Of a stretch of 64,000 nt of DNA, positions 34,963-46,130 are shown one piece after another. The stretch spans positions 115,967,498 through 116,031,497 of the forward strand of contig JAYESD010000008.1 of NCBI GenBank assembly GCA_036927565.1. Reading direction: 5' to 3'. Source of the DNA: Tuctoria greenei. Its lineage: Eukaryota > Streptophyta > Magnoliopsida > Poales > Poaceae. Position numbers and translations under genes: made by a program. The notes under the pieces are model-generated. The model did not search any database. It saw nothing but the letters and a program-made list of their open reading frames with translations, and was not told where the DNA came from. How positions within the stretch are numbered: the stretch's first letter is position 1; each line of letters starts with the position of its first letter.

Positions 34963-37900
34963 TGTAAAAGCCCTAATTTCCATAATGCAAACTTCAGTTA
35001 GGACTAAAAAAATTATTGAATGGTAAATAGAAATAAATAGGAAATGAGGAAATAAATTAATTCAAACTCCAAAAGAGGGAATTCAAAAAAATAAATTTAG
35101 CTACTGTTCAAATGAAGTTAACATGAAGATTTGAGTTGACCATTGGATTCAAAATATTTCAAATAGCCTCCCTGCAAACTTTCATAATTTTTGAAGCAAG
35201 TTTGCTATTTAATTCAATAGCTACATTGAATTTTTCTCAAATTCAAACTCATGTTTGAATTCAAATGGAACTTTGTCAAAACAACAATCTGAATTCAAAA
35301 TCAAATTCTCCATGATTAATCCAGCCTTCACACAAATATCTAGCAAATTTTCGACAGAATTAGGACGTAGAAGTGAATGAGCAAGGATGAGGATGAGGGA
35401 GGGAAGTGGGACCCACCTGTCATTGGAAGAGTTCTATGTTCTTCCTTCCCAGGGTGCCACCACACCTCATGCATTTGGCCACCGAGATGCTTTCTTCCCT
35501 GCTTGCCTCCAGCTGCATCCAGCACGCCCTGAGCTCCAACTTATCTTCCCCCAAGCCCCAAAGTCAAGCACTTCACCGTTGCTTCATACCCTGCGCCAGA
35601 TTTCGCCCACCGACGAGTTCTTCCCCTCCCACTCAAAATTCAGCAAGGATCATCGGTATGGAGCTGTTTACTTTGCAGCCTATCATTGCTCCACGTCTTG
35701 CGCACCTATTTGATCAATCCCTCGTGCAGTTTGAGCCTCCCCAGCGGTGGACAAGGCGATTTGCCGGCCATCGTGCTTTGCTTTTCCCTGTCGCTCCTCT
35801 GTTCACTGTCGAACCAGCGCTACACGCCGTTTTTCATCCCCGACCTTGAAGAAAAAGGTTCGCTATAGTACCTAGAATCTGCTCATTATGTTTCAACCCC
35901 TGCCATCCCTCCTAGATCGGTCTAAATTTGTTTTCCACGTTTGATTATCTCTCATGGCCGTGTGATTTTATGTTCCTCATGTTCCTACGCACCTTCTCAA
36001 AGAAAAAACGAAGAGATTCACTGAGTAGATAGTTGGGAAATCAAGATTTCCTACCCGCCGGCCAGAAAACATGACCTCACCATCGAATGCATATTTTCCC
36101 AACCTTTTCATTGTTTCGGAATACCCTATCAGCATCCTTAGGTCTCTAGCAACATATTAAAGTTTACCCTGAGCAAAATAATGCACCATAGGGTCTGGCC
36201 AACATGACCAAACCCTAGCTCTGTTTGTCGCCGCCGCACCGCCATCTCCGGCCGCCAATAGCCGTCAGGAACCTTACCGTCGTGCTCTCTGTCAGATTTT
36301 AGGCGGGGGCAGCAAGTTTGGAGGGCTGGCATGCCCTAGAACAGCCACCGGCGAGTGCACGCCGTCAAGCGCCACCGCGCGCCGCGCCTCAGCACTGTTG
36401 TCGCGAGGTTGAAGAAGACCCCATGGGGCCCGACCGTAAGCCTAATGAGCGTGCGCCCCGGATCTTCTGCGGCTTAGCGATCGGGTGTGGCTACAACCCT
36501 GAACCGTAGCCCCGTGTGGCTTGAATGCCAATGGTCCATTTTAAACCCATGGGGCCCACTGTTTAATTTAAACTTTTCTATTTAGATTTAGTTCCATATT
36601 TTGATCCAACTTTGAAAATCCATATCTCCTAGAATACTTGTCCAACAATTCTCAAATAAATTTTGTTGGAACCAGGATGAGTTGTATTTTCAAGTGGTGC
36701 ACTTGGATCTGTATGAAAATCCATAAATTATTCTCAATAATTCCATAAACAAATGCTATTGGATTTAATTACTGGTGCTCCATTCATTCAAAAACTCTCT
36801 AATTTGTCCACATCATTCCAAATAACTCAATTGAGTTCTAGTAAAAATTTCAGGTCCATTTGAGTTCATTTTAATAGGAAAATGGTGTTTCCGATCTCTA
36901 TGTACCTACAAATTCCAAAATGTCCAAAAACATTTCAGCAAATTGTCCAAACTTCTAAATTCAATATCTCACAGTAGAATGGTAAGAAAATTGTGAAACC
37001 AATTTGTTTGAGTCACTATTGACCTTATATAAACAGAACACCAACTTTTGGCCATGTTAAAATCCCAGATTGCCCATGAAAATTCTAGAAATGTTTATAT
37101 ACATTGAATTTTATACAACAGAGACTTCCACGAACTTAGCCCAATTTTTTCCATCACCTCACCCATAGTGCCTTGTGTACACTGTAAAATTTCCAGAACC
37201 AGTGGCCTTTATTTAATATACTTAACTATATTTCCTATCAGCTATGTAATAATACCAATATTGATTCACTTGCATTATTCTTTGCATATTGAATAGTTGA
37301 CGAGCTCGAGGAGACCCCGGAGCCATTGGAAGCCATCAACCCAAAGACTAACGTTAACCCCATCTTGCAGCCAGGCAGGCCTCGGTTTGCATTTAACAGC
37401 ATTTTAAACTTTGATTTGAATTACACTATATGGGTTAGTATGTATGTGCACTAAGTCTAGGTTGCTTGGAGTTTTCCACATGTATGACCAGAGAACCCAT
37501 TAGAGAAAGGTAGATTGTTAAGTCCTCGATGTGTTCATTCTATACTTAATGGTATACTTGCTTCGGTACAAGTCGAATAGTTAGAATCTACTCACGAGTT
37601 CAGGAATTGGGTTCACACGGAATTGGTTGAGTGAGAGATTCATCATTTGGTTAAATATGAGACCGGACATGGAGTAGGAGGAGCAGGACATAGGGGCTTG
37701 TGAGCTACAGTTGTGCCTTTGTCGGTCAAGGACCGATCCGTGTGCGGCCCTGTTGAGCAAGTTTGAATGTACTGAAGGCATACTTGGTATATGGGACCCA
37801 GAAAAACAATGTAACTTGTCCACCTTAGCGTCGAGGCATAGCCAACCGCCTTATAGGTGTGGGTTGAGAGAAGCAAGATGTAAACCTGCCAGTGGGTACG

Positions 37901-38760
37901 TTGTACTCCGCGTGGGTTCCTCCTGCTCGTAGCGGTGGGACCGGTTCAGCGTGTAGGTAGTGGGTGAAAGGTTGCCGCATACAACATCAGTGGACTGTGC
38001 CTTCGCAGCTCCGAGTGTGAGTGTATGTGTCATGCTATTCGGGTATCCCTGCAGGTGTATATCGATTCGAGTTGCCGTCCCTCGCGGTTATTCGAGTATC
38101 ACTTGTTCACTGAGTCATGACGTAGTTAATTATTTGGAGCTAGATATTTTTGAATCATGCTTTATGGAATAATTATATATTGATACTTGTATGTTTAGAT
38201 CAGGTTGCTCACTAAATTTCAGATTCATGAAGCCATAATTTGCTGCTAAAAGCTGAAAGTAAGGACTAACATTTCGGCGAGTCTTTTATAGCAATCTGGT
38301 TTGCTATCTTATGTATATCCTGCATATAGAGTTCCATGCTTAGTGGAGATGGTTAAGTCTTACCGAGCCTTCGTGCTCGCAGTTGCTATTTTAAGTTTTT
38401 GCTGCTGGTGATTATCCTTTTGATGAAGGGTTCACCGGTGAGGCGTTGCCCCCATCGGGGTACACGGCCGAGTGAGAACCCTGCACGCCGCCGTGATGTG
38501 TTTTGTGTGCTGCTAGTGTGATTCCGTTCTAGGGCTGAACGGAATTACTTTTGCATAACTTAGGCTTGAGTGTCGAGAGCCATGAACTTATCTTCCACTG
38601 TAGTGTATTTAAAAGTATATTATTTGTAAAAAACAAAGCTTGTATAATACTATGTTGTTTTATGTAATATGATGTAGCTTTTTCTGTGTGATGTGGGGTG
38701 TCACATCGCACGGCACCACCCAATTGCGATTCCTTGAATGTCGGGACTCTGGTCCTCACA
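34963..38760 (+). repeat. Element E 5' LTR (3,798 bp)
   Basis: Begins TGTAAAAGCCCTAATTTCC and ends GGTCCTCACA. Aligns throughout with 60663-63848. It includes a GC-rich stretch (35390-35860 and 36220-36510) with open frames on the plus strand that are mirrored but shifted in the 3' LTR, so I treat them as non-coding. The ending matches the element D LTR. Confidence 0.9.
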
Positions 38761-38763
38761 GCT

Positions 38764-38774
38764 TGGTATCAGAG
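38764..38774 (+). promoter_or_regulatory. Element E primer binding site (tRNA-iMet)
   Basis: TGGTATCAGAG, complementary to initiator tRNA-Met, three bases inside the LTR end. Confidence 0.9.
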
Positions 38775-40263
38775 ACGCATTGGGAATAGCACACTTAAAA
38801 AAGATTGTATTATGAGAAAATTTAAGTTTACGGTGAGGAATCGATAGTACCCCACATAAGGACTATTATTAGCATAGTTTCTTAAGGTGTCAAAGCTAAC
38901 CTATGTGTTATTATATTCTATAACGACGCTCCGACGTCAGGTAAGAGGTAAGGTACGCCACCGCAAGCGAATGAATTGTGGTAAGCTCACCATGAGAGAG
39001 GTAGCATGTGATGGTTTCCGTGGCTTAGCACGGAATGTGAATATGAGTCTCTGAAACTCTTCATGTTTCTAAGAACATATGACACGTGGTATCCCAACGT
39101 GCTTCAAAATTAGTGGGAGCCCCCGTTGGGTGGGACATAACCCGATGCACCTCCTACTGGTGCAACATTATGCAAAGAAGTGGGACCCCGTCAGGTGGTA
39201 GAAAACCCGGTCATGTACCTCGAGACGTGGCTTAGCTTGGGGCGGCCCATATGGTATGATACGGGACGAATGTTTTTAATTTCATATATAGTATTGTGAC
39301 TGCCTGAAATGACGCCCGTACTGGCTGTGCCGTACGGCACCATAATGAGTGTTTTGTGAATTGTGTGTCTTATGCAGCCCTGACCGTGTGATCATATTGC
39401 GCTTAGAAATTGTTTGAGAGTGAACGTCATTAAGGCCACCGTTGAGACGTATGTCGGAATAGCGGCTTAGAATTTTCACTTTTGTGAGACACATAGTACC
39501 GACATGTATCCCATTGATGCATTAACCACCTTGCTGTAAAATGGAACTGAGAATATGTAGAAATACTTATATTATCTATTAAGCTCTGATTTTGAACTAA
39601 GTTTTCAATATTGGAGTAGGTTTTGAAATCACCAATTCAAAAAAGAGTGTTCTGTTTTCTGCCAGAAAAAGACCTCACTTTGAGAAACCACATCTCTCAA
39701 TATAAAGTTCCAATGAAGGTGCATCATACATGTATGTAAAGTTTACAAAGTCCTATAAATTTGTTATGTTCAACTCCAGAGTTGAATTCCCCTCTATCCT
39801 ATTCAAAGTTTCAATGTTCCAAAATCTGCCAAACTGGACATATTTTGGTCTTGTTATGAATCTGGTCCTCAATTTCACTTTGAGAAGTATCGTTACAGAC
39901 CAGGTGTTGCTACTCAACCATTTACCAGAGGAATTGAGGGTTTGACCCACTTGAACCTCTTTTCTTTATGAGACCATGTTTGTATCATATTGAATATAAG
40001 AGAGCGTATTCGCATGATAACACGCACAACATCCCGTCGCGACCAACAATAGTCAAAATGAACTTCAATCTATGGATTTCATTATTTAGGGATCTCGCTA
40101 TTGTAGCTTTGGTCCAGGGATGATGTATTTTGTATAAAGTTTGTACTTTATCAATATATGTCACCATTATGCATGTTTGGTTATTAATAATGCACACTAT
40201 TGTTTAACCTTGAGTGACTTACAATATCACGTCTCATGTTGGATTTATGGTTGTGACTGCAGA
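38775..40263 (+). other. Element E leader (1.5 kb, non-coding)
   Basis: No domain is recognised. The leader is conserved in order with the element D leader. Both contain a block with TGTTCTTAGAAACATGAA-like sequence (here reversed relative to the window orientation of D), which is itself a near-palindrome. The long untranslated leader may hold packaging or translation signals; this is inference. Confidence 0.6.
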
Positions 40264-41039
40264 ATGGTGCGCACCCGTAACACGCTCGACATCGGTGGTG
40301 CGAGCCAGGAGGTGATGACTCCCAGTAGCAGAGAACTCAAGATCAGTGACAACTGACACCGCTGCCTCCTCCTCCGCTTACGTTGGCGGATGTGATTGCA
40401 GCTATGGTGGGTTCATGTGACGAGCAGACCGAGATGCTGCAAACCCTCGTGCAGAATACATCCCATCAGCGGGGGCGTCCAGACGGAGGCAATCATCAGC
40501 CTCGACACACCACCTACTCGGATATCTTGGCGCCTCATCCACCGGTCTTCACGGAGGCCGATGAACCACTTGAGGCGGACAACTAGCTCCGCACTACTGA
40601 GGCAAAGTTCGGGTTGCTCCAATGCACCGAACAACAGAAGGCACTCTTCGCGGTGTAGTAGCTTCACGGCTCTGCCAGCGCATGGTGGGCGAATTTCATC
40701 GCCCCTCTGCCGGCTGATCACGCATTGATATGGACGGAGTTCTGGGAGGGGTTCCATGCCTATCACATACCTCCTGGGCTTATGAAGAGAAAGCTTCAAG
40801 AATTTCTTGAACTCAAGCAAGGCGGGAGGAGTGCTCACAAGTACTCCAAGGCTTTCAATCACTTGGCGCAATATGCACCGTATCATGTGAACACTGAAGA
40901 AAAGAAACAAGACTGCTTCTATCAAGGCTTGTAAGCAAAGATGAAAGACACGCTCGCTTTGTTCAATCGTGGCACGTTTAATGATTTTGTCAATGCGGCG
41001 ATTGTACAAGAGGATGCAACACGCAAGTTGGTTACTGAG
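40264..41039 (+). pseudogene. Element E gag, N-terminal and capsid part
   Basis: Start MVRTRNTLDIGGASQE at 40264. A frame change at about 40350 leads to ADVIAAMVGSCDEQTEML, then the Retrotrans_gag region SAWWANFIAPLPADHALIWT, FWEGFHAYHIPPGLMKRKLQ, YSKAFNHLAQYAPYHV, and ALFNRGTFNDFVNAAI. Stops occur at 40584, 40656 and 40932. The gene is cut after DATRKLVTE by element G; CTGAG here (41035-41039) is the duplicated target. Confidence 0.87.
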
Positions 41040-41299
41040 TGAAAGTGCATCTAGGCATCCCTTGTGGGTTTTGGATGATTTATGACAAGCAATTGAGATC
41101 CTAACCACATTGTTGAGATGAGCGCAGGTCTTATTGAAAGAAAGAAAAGAGCGGCAAAAAGAAAGGAGAATGAGGAGCAATGCGTAAAAGAGCTTAAGAA
41201 TAAATTGTGTAGATCTTTATGTATGGAGTGTGTTAATGAAACTCACCCCAAGAGCTCAAGCACAAATTAACACACACACATTGCACAAGTTTATACAGG

Positions 41300-41785
41300 T
41301 CCAGACTGGTCCGACTGACCCCGGACTAGTCCGATTTCTTTCTGTAACCAATCGGACAAGTCCTCACAATGCGGACTTGTCCACACAGTCGAGTTTTTAC
41401 TGACCGGGCTAGTTCGATATCATCACGGACTAGTCCGATTTCCTTCTAACTAGAATCGGACTAGTCTCCCCAGTGCGGACTAATCCTCTAAACACTTCAC
41501 AAATTGCACAAAATCGGACGAGTCCGATATTAGCACGGACTAGTCCGAAAGACCCTCTGGCCTAAATCGGACAAGTCTTTCAAGTGCGGACTTGTCCCCA
41601 ATTCACTTAGGGTTTCATGTTTCCGGACAAGTCCGATATCAACCAGACTAGTCCGAAGATTTCTAGAAGCGAAATGGGACAAGTCCGCTTCTAGTCGTAC
41701 TAGTCCGATATTTTGGGACACCTAGGGCTTGCTACACACAGCACACCAGACTAGTCTGGTGTCCACCACGGACTAGTCCGACCTT
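41300..41785. repeat. Dyad array in element G 5' LTR U3 (18 copies)
   Basis: Copies of CGGAC-WW-GTCCG with varied flanks at about 41302, 41322, 41353, 41371, 41404, 41425, 41457, 41481, 41514, 41536, 41567, 41585, 41622, 41644, 41676, 41696, 41748 and 41768. The two central bases are usually TA, AA or TT while the arms CGGAC and GTCCG are mostly kept. Spacing is irregular, about 16-50 bases. The array ends about 40 bases before the TATA box. Confidence 0.93.
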
Positions 41786-41818
41786 TCTGAACCCTAACAG
41801 TTACTATTGGGAACATCA

Positions 41819-41826
41819 TATAAATA
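41819..41826 (+). promoter_or_regulatory. TATA box of element G 5' LTR
   Basis: TATAAATA, followed by AGGTGTACACGGCC. The same box occurs in the 3' LTR at 49876-49883. It sits just after the dyad array. Confidence 0.7.
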
Positions 41827-42598
41827 GGTGTACACGGCCCATCTTTCACATCTCTCGACCCCCTGCGCCGTCACACCTCCTAAGAGCCTCAAAAACACAT
41901 CCCTCCACGAAATCAAAAGCAACAAAGATCAATCCCTTGAGGATACACATTGGATCATTGGAGAGAAACGGTTCATCACTCATTGAGCTATTGGTTTGAT
42001 TCCCTAACACACTCCTGTGGTTTTCATTGTAATCTTTTGAGTGTGTTCTTGGTGGAGTTCTTGTTGTAATCTTGGGGAGCCCTCAACATGTGAGAAGGCC
42101 CCTTGAATTTGGTTATTTCCCTTTGTGATAAGTGAAGAGGATTGGCCTCCGTGGCGATCCGACAAGGGTAGGGTTGGAGAGGACCCGGTCCTTTTGTGGA
42201 CTCCTCAACGTGGACGTAGGTTGCCTTTGTGGGAACCGAACCACGGGATAAAATCATTGTGTTTTTTCTTTGCGCCCATTGTTCTTACTTTTCATATATA
42301 CATCTAGGATTTTGATCAATCGTGCTCACTTTACGTTGAAACATTGAGTTTAATATTAAATTGTGATACACCCTAGTTTATATTTGTGCAACGCTTAAAT
42401 TACAAGTATAATTCTGGTGCTTACATCCTAGAAGCAAGTTAATCGATCAAAATTCATTAGCCTAATTGATACACACCGGTCTAGTCCGCACTTGACCGGA
42501 CTAGTCCGATATCTCGAGATTTGATCTAGTTGTTAAGTGTTGCAGGTTCCGACAAAATTCAAAAAGGCGTATTCACCCCCCTGTAGGCCACATTCAAT

Positions 42599-42610
42599 TG
42601 GTATCAGAGC
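42599..42610 (+). promoter_or_regulatory. Element G primer binding site (tRNA-iMet)
   Basis: TGGTATCAGAGC, a perfect match to the initiator tRNA-Met complement, two bases after the LTR. Confidence 0.93.
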
Positions 42611-42648
42611 AAGGTTCTTCAAAAGGAGACTAATCGCTCGAAGGGATC

Positions 42649-45063
42649 ATGTCGGACATGAAGGACGTACACAAGAGCAACAACCAAGAGAAGGTTGATG
42701 AAGACAAGAACCAGAAATTGGAGAAGCTCCTCGAAGCCATTCAAGACTTCGAGGATGACGATGAGGAGACGCTGGAACTCTAGGCGCTCCTAAGGAAGAA
42801 AACCCTTTCCTAGGGAAAGTTGAAGATCAAAGATGAGAAGAGAAAGATGGGGAGTAGTCACACCGACTACTCCCGATATCCTTTTAACTATGATCGCCTA
42901 AATACGAACAACAATCATTATCTATCTATTCCACTTGGAAAATCCCCACACTTTGACGACAATGACTACTAATTGTGGAGGCAAAACATGAAAATGCATT
43001 TGATTTCTCTCAATACAAGTTTGTGGCACATAGTATGCACAGGAATAGATATCCCGGATGATGATGAGGAGCTCAGACCTAGCCAAGAGCAAGCCATCCG
43101 TCGAAATGCTCAAGCCGCTGCAGTCATTACTTCATCGCTCAGTCGGGATGAGTTTACAAAGGTGGATGGACTCGAGATCGCGAAGGAGATATGGGATTGC
43201 AAACCACACATGAAGGCGATCGTCATGTGCGAGAAGCGAATATCAAGATGATTGAAGGCGAGCTAGGAAGGTGCGCCATCGAAGAAGATGAGTCGCTACA
43301 AGACATGTACAACCAATTAAAAACGCTCATCAACAAGGTGCGAGCATGCGGAAGCAAGAAGTGGAACGACCACGAGGTGGTGAAGCTCATTCTTAGAGCC
43401 TTCATGTCTCACAATGTTACCCTGTGCTCAATGATATGTGAAAGCCCAGGTACAAGAAGATGACTCCGGATGAGCTACTGGGAAAATCATCAACTTTGAG
43501 ATGATGGAAAAACAAGCCAAACATGTTAAGGAAATTGCCGATCTCACCTCGGCAAAGAAGAAAGTGGTCGCTCTAAAGTCCACCCTTAAGCCCTTGTCTA
43601 ATGAAGCTCGAGAAGCTCAACTAGAAGAAGACGACGATGATGAAAGCAGTGACTTGGATGAGGATGGCATGATACTGTTCATGAAGAAATTTAAGAAGAG
43701 GATGAAGAAGAGACAAGGCGCTAAAACAAGTGAAGGAAAGTACAAGAAGATATCAAAACCAAAATTGAGGCGGGCATGCTATAATTGTGGTGAGTATAGC
43801 CACTTTATAGTTGATTACCCATATGAAGAGAACCAGAAGAAGACCAAAGAAGCAAAGCCTCAACCCAAGAAATTCTTCAAGAGGAAGAAACAAGCCGAAC
43901 AAGCGCGTATAGGGAAAGAGTGGGACTCAAATGATGAGTCCTCATCATCAAAAGAAGAAGAGATGGCTAGCACAGCCATCGAGAAGACATCCAAGAAGTC
44001 CACTCTCTTCCCTACTCTCCGCGCATGGAAGGGGAACGACACTTGCCTCATGGCAAAGTATGGTAAACGCAAGGTAACTACCAAATACTCTTCCGTGCAT
44101 TCCTATTTTTGTGATAGTGAAATTAATAGTGATAATGAAGATATGCTCATTGGGTTAGATAAGAAAACAACCACAAAAATGAAATATTTACTTGATCAAC
44201 TTGTTGAGAAGGAGAAGTTGATACATCGCCAAGGAGACATGGTTATCTCCAAAAAGGAGGAATATGTTGAACTTGACAAGCTTCTAGAACTTGAAAAGGA
44301 GCGAAGCAAGTCACTAGAGCTTGAATTAGATTCAAGCAAGGAAGCTTTCCTGGAGTTAAGCGACTCAAATGCTACAATCAAGGATGAACTTGCTAACCTA
44401 ATCAAGGTTAACAAGATCCTTAAAGTGCAAGTTGAGTCACTCAAGCAAGGTGACCCTTCATCCTCCTCAAGTTCACCTTCTCAACCTATTAAAACTGAAG
44501 TTGCTTCTACTTGTACATGTGGTAAAGTTGACACCAGCTTGAAAGACAAGTCAACCTCTACCAAGGACAAGCATCCTTCACAAAATGGCATATTTGACAA
44601 AGAGAATATCAAATATGCACGTAGTGCATACTTGGTCACAAGACCCCCAAATGTCAAATATGGCATTGGGTACTCTTATGGTGAAAAGCAACATGCGAGA
44701 AGCCAAAAGAATAACAAGGAGAGCAGTGCCTTTGTAAACGGAAGACCCTCCCAAACTAGAAAATAAAAAATTAATGAATACAACACTCATGATCACCGGA
44801 CTAGTCCGGTAGGGATTCGAACAAGTCCGGTCCTCTGGACAAGTCCAATCTCCTAGACTAGTCCTGTGTATAAACAACAGCAGTTGCTATTTAGAACTTT
44901 CGATGCATCTTATGTCTTAATGAGAAGTAATTTTGGCAAAGTTTATGCTCATTATGTTGGGCCACACCATGGGAACACCAAGTCTCATGTGTGGGTGTCC
45001 AAATCCCTTGTGACTAACCTAATAGGACACAAGCAAGCTTGGGTACCTAAAACCAAGATATGA
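42649..45063 (+). pseudogene. Element G gag
   Basis: Start MSDMKDVHKSNNQEKVD at 42649. The UBN2-like capsid (LWRQNMKMHLISLNTSLWH, EEDESLQDMYNQLKTLI), zinc knuckle (CYNCGEYSHFIVDY, near 43779-43820, last ligand Tyr), basic/acidic linker, coiled coil (44160-44440) and a tail ending WVPKTKI follow as in element A. Stops occur at 42781, about 42811, about 42970 and 44764, with frame changes near 43190 and 43480. At 44796-44868 the reading frame passes through five dyad copies that element A lacks, encoding repeated TSPV or TSPI. Frame 1 is otherwise kept across this stretch apart from TAG near 44854. Confidence 0.88.
44796..44868. repeat. Dyad cluster inside element G gag
   Basis: CCGGACTAGTCCGG at 44796-44809 (perfect 14-bp palindrome), then GAACAAGTCCGG, GGACAAGTCCA and GACTAGTCCTG. 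Same motif family and similar spacing (about 16-20 bases) as the LTR arrays. Element A has coding sequence here without any dyad. Confidence 0.88.
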
Positions 45064-45242
45064 TTTATTTTGCAGGCCTATTCCTCCGGTGGATCTAAAT
45101 GGGTGCTAGACATTGGATGCACCAACCACATGACCAGAGAAAAAAGAATGTTTGTTGAGTATGAAGAAAACAAAGATCCAAGTGAAGGTATCTATTTTGG
45201 AGACAATAGTCAAGGAAAGGTGCTCGGTACCGTAAAATTATG
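45064..45242 (+). pseudogene. Element G protease stub
   Basis: Encodes AYSSGGSKWVLDIGCTNHMT and continues FVEYEENKDPSEGIYFGDNS, equivalent to the start of element A protease. The catalytic triad D-S-G reads D-I-G. After GKVLG the sequence changes to the RT region at about 45230-45243, so protease C-terminus, integrase and RT core (about 1.95 kb in A) are gone. Confidence 0.88.
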
Positions 45243-46130
45243 ACAGATAGGTTTGAGATGTCTATGATGGGAGAGCTAAAGTACTTCTTGGGATTCCAAG
45301 TGAGGCAACAAAAGGAAGGGACGTTCATAAGCCAAACTAAGTACACTCAAGACATACTCAAGAAGTTTGGAATGGACAAGGCGAAGCCCAAAAAGACTCC
45401 CATGGCAACGAATGGCCACTTGGATCTCAATGAAGATGGACCAAACATCGATCAAAGGGTATATCGCTCCATGATTGGATCTTTACTATACTTATGTGCA
45501 TCTAGGCCAGAAATTATGTTGAGTGTATGCTTGTGTGCAAGGTTTCAAGCCAACCCAAAAGAGTGTCATTTGACAGCCGTTAAGAGGATCTTGCGGTATT
45601 TAGTTCATACACCCAACCTAGGCCTTTGGTACCCCAAAGGTTCCAAATTTAATCTCATTGGTTACTCCGATGCAGATTATGCCGGATGCAAAGTAGATAG
45701 AAAAAGTACCTCTGGTACATGCCAATTTCTAGATAGATCCCTAGTTTCTTAATCCTCCAAGAAACAAAACTCCATTGCCCTATCCACGACCGAAGCGGAG
45801 TATGTTGCAGCCGAAAGTTGTTGTGCACAACTCCTTTGGATGCGACAAGCTTTAAGGGATTACGGTTACAATATGAACCATATTCCACTTATTTGTGATA
45901 ATGAGAGTGCCATTAAAATTGCCCATAATCCCATTCAGCACTCTAGGACCAAACACATAGACATCCGTCATCACTTTTTGAGAGACCATTCAATGAAAGA
46001 AGATATAACCATTTCACATGTTAATACCAAAAAACACTTAGCCAATATTTTCACCAAGCCACTTGATGAAAAATGCTTTTGCGAGCTCCGAAATGAACTA
46101 AATATCATTGATTCTTGGAGTGTGGCTTGA
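45243..46130 (+). pseudogene. Element G pol remnant: RT thumb and RNase H
   Basis: One frame from MTDRFEMSMMGELKYFLGFQ through TKYTQDILKKFGMDKAKP, YRSMIGSLLYLCASRPEI, NLIGYSDADYAGCKVDRKS (first RNase H Asp), STTEAEYVAAESCCAQLLW (Glu), ICDNESAIKIAHNP (Asp), to a stop at 46130 after NIIDSWSVA. A single TAA at 45750 interrupts it. RNase H residues are intact. The RT catalytic YVDD is not present because of the upstream deletion. Confidence 0.92.

Larger units (their letters stand above)
41040..42596 (+). repeat. Element G 5' LTR (1,557 bp)
   Basis: Starts TGAAAGTGCATCTAGGC, ends CACATTCA. U3 carries 18 dyads (41300-41785), a TATA box at 41819-41826, and two more dyads near the U5 end (about 42478-42511). 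It has about 18 bases near 41090-41107 that are missing from the 3' LTR. Confidence 0.94.

Noticed and set aside
35387..35868. Overlapping plus-strand open frames in the E 5' LTR (and 61074-61569 in the 3' LTR)
   Set aside because: Frames differ between the two LTRs, no domain is visible, and the region is GC-rich LTR sequence.
40413..41180. 255-residue minus-strand frame across E gag and the G LTR start
   Set aside because: Shadow of gag; it crosses an insertion junction, so it cannot be an old gene.
41300..41785. Possible CRISPR-like array
   Set aside because: Spacing is irregular, the repeat is a short dyad with a variable centre, it lies in an LTR of a plant element, and no cas gene exists here.
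42599..42610. Possible tRNA gene at TGGTATCAGAGC sites
   Set aside because: Only the complement of the tRNA 3' end is present, next to LTR ends; these are primer sites.
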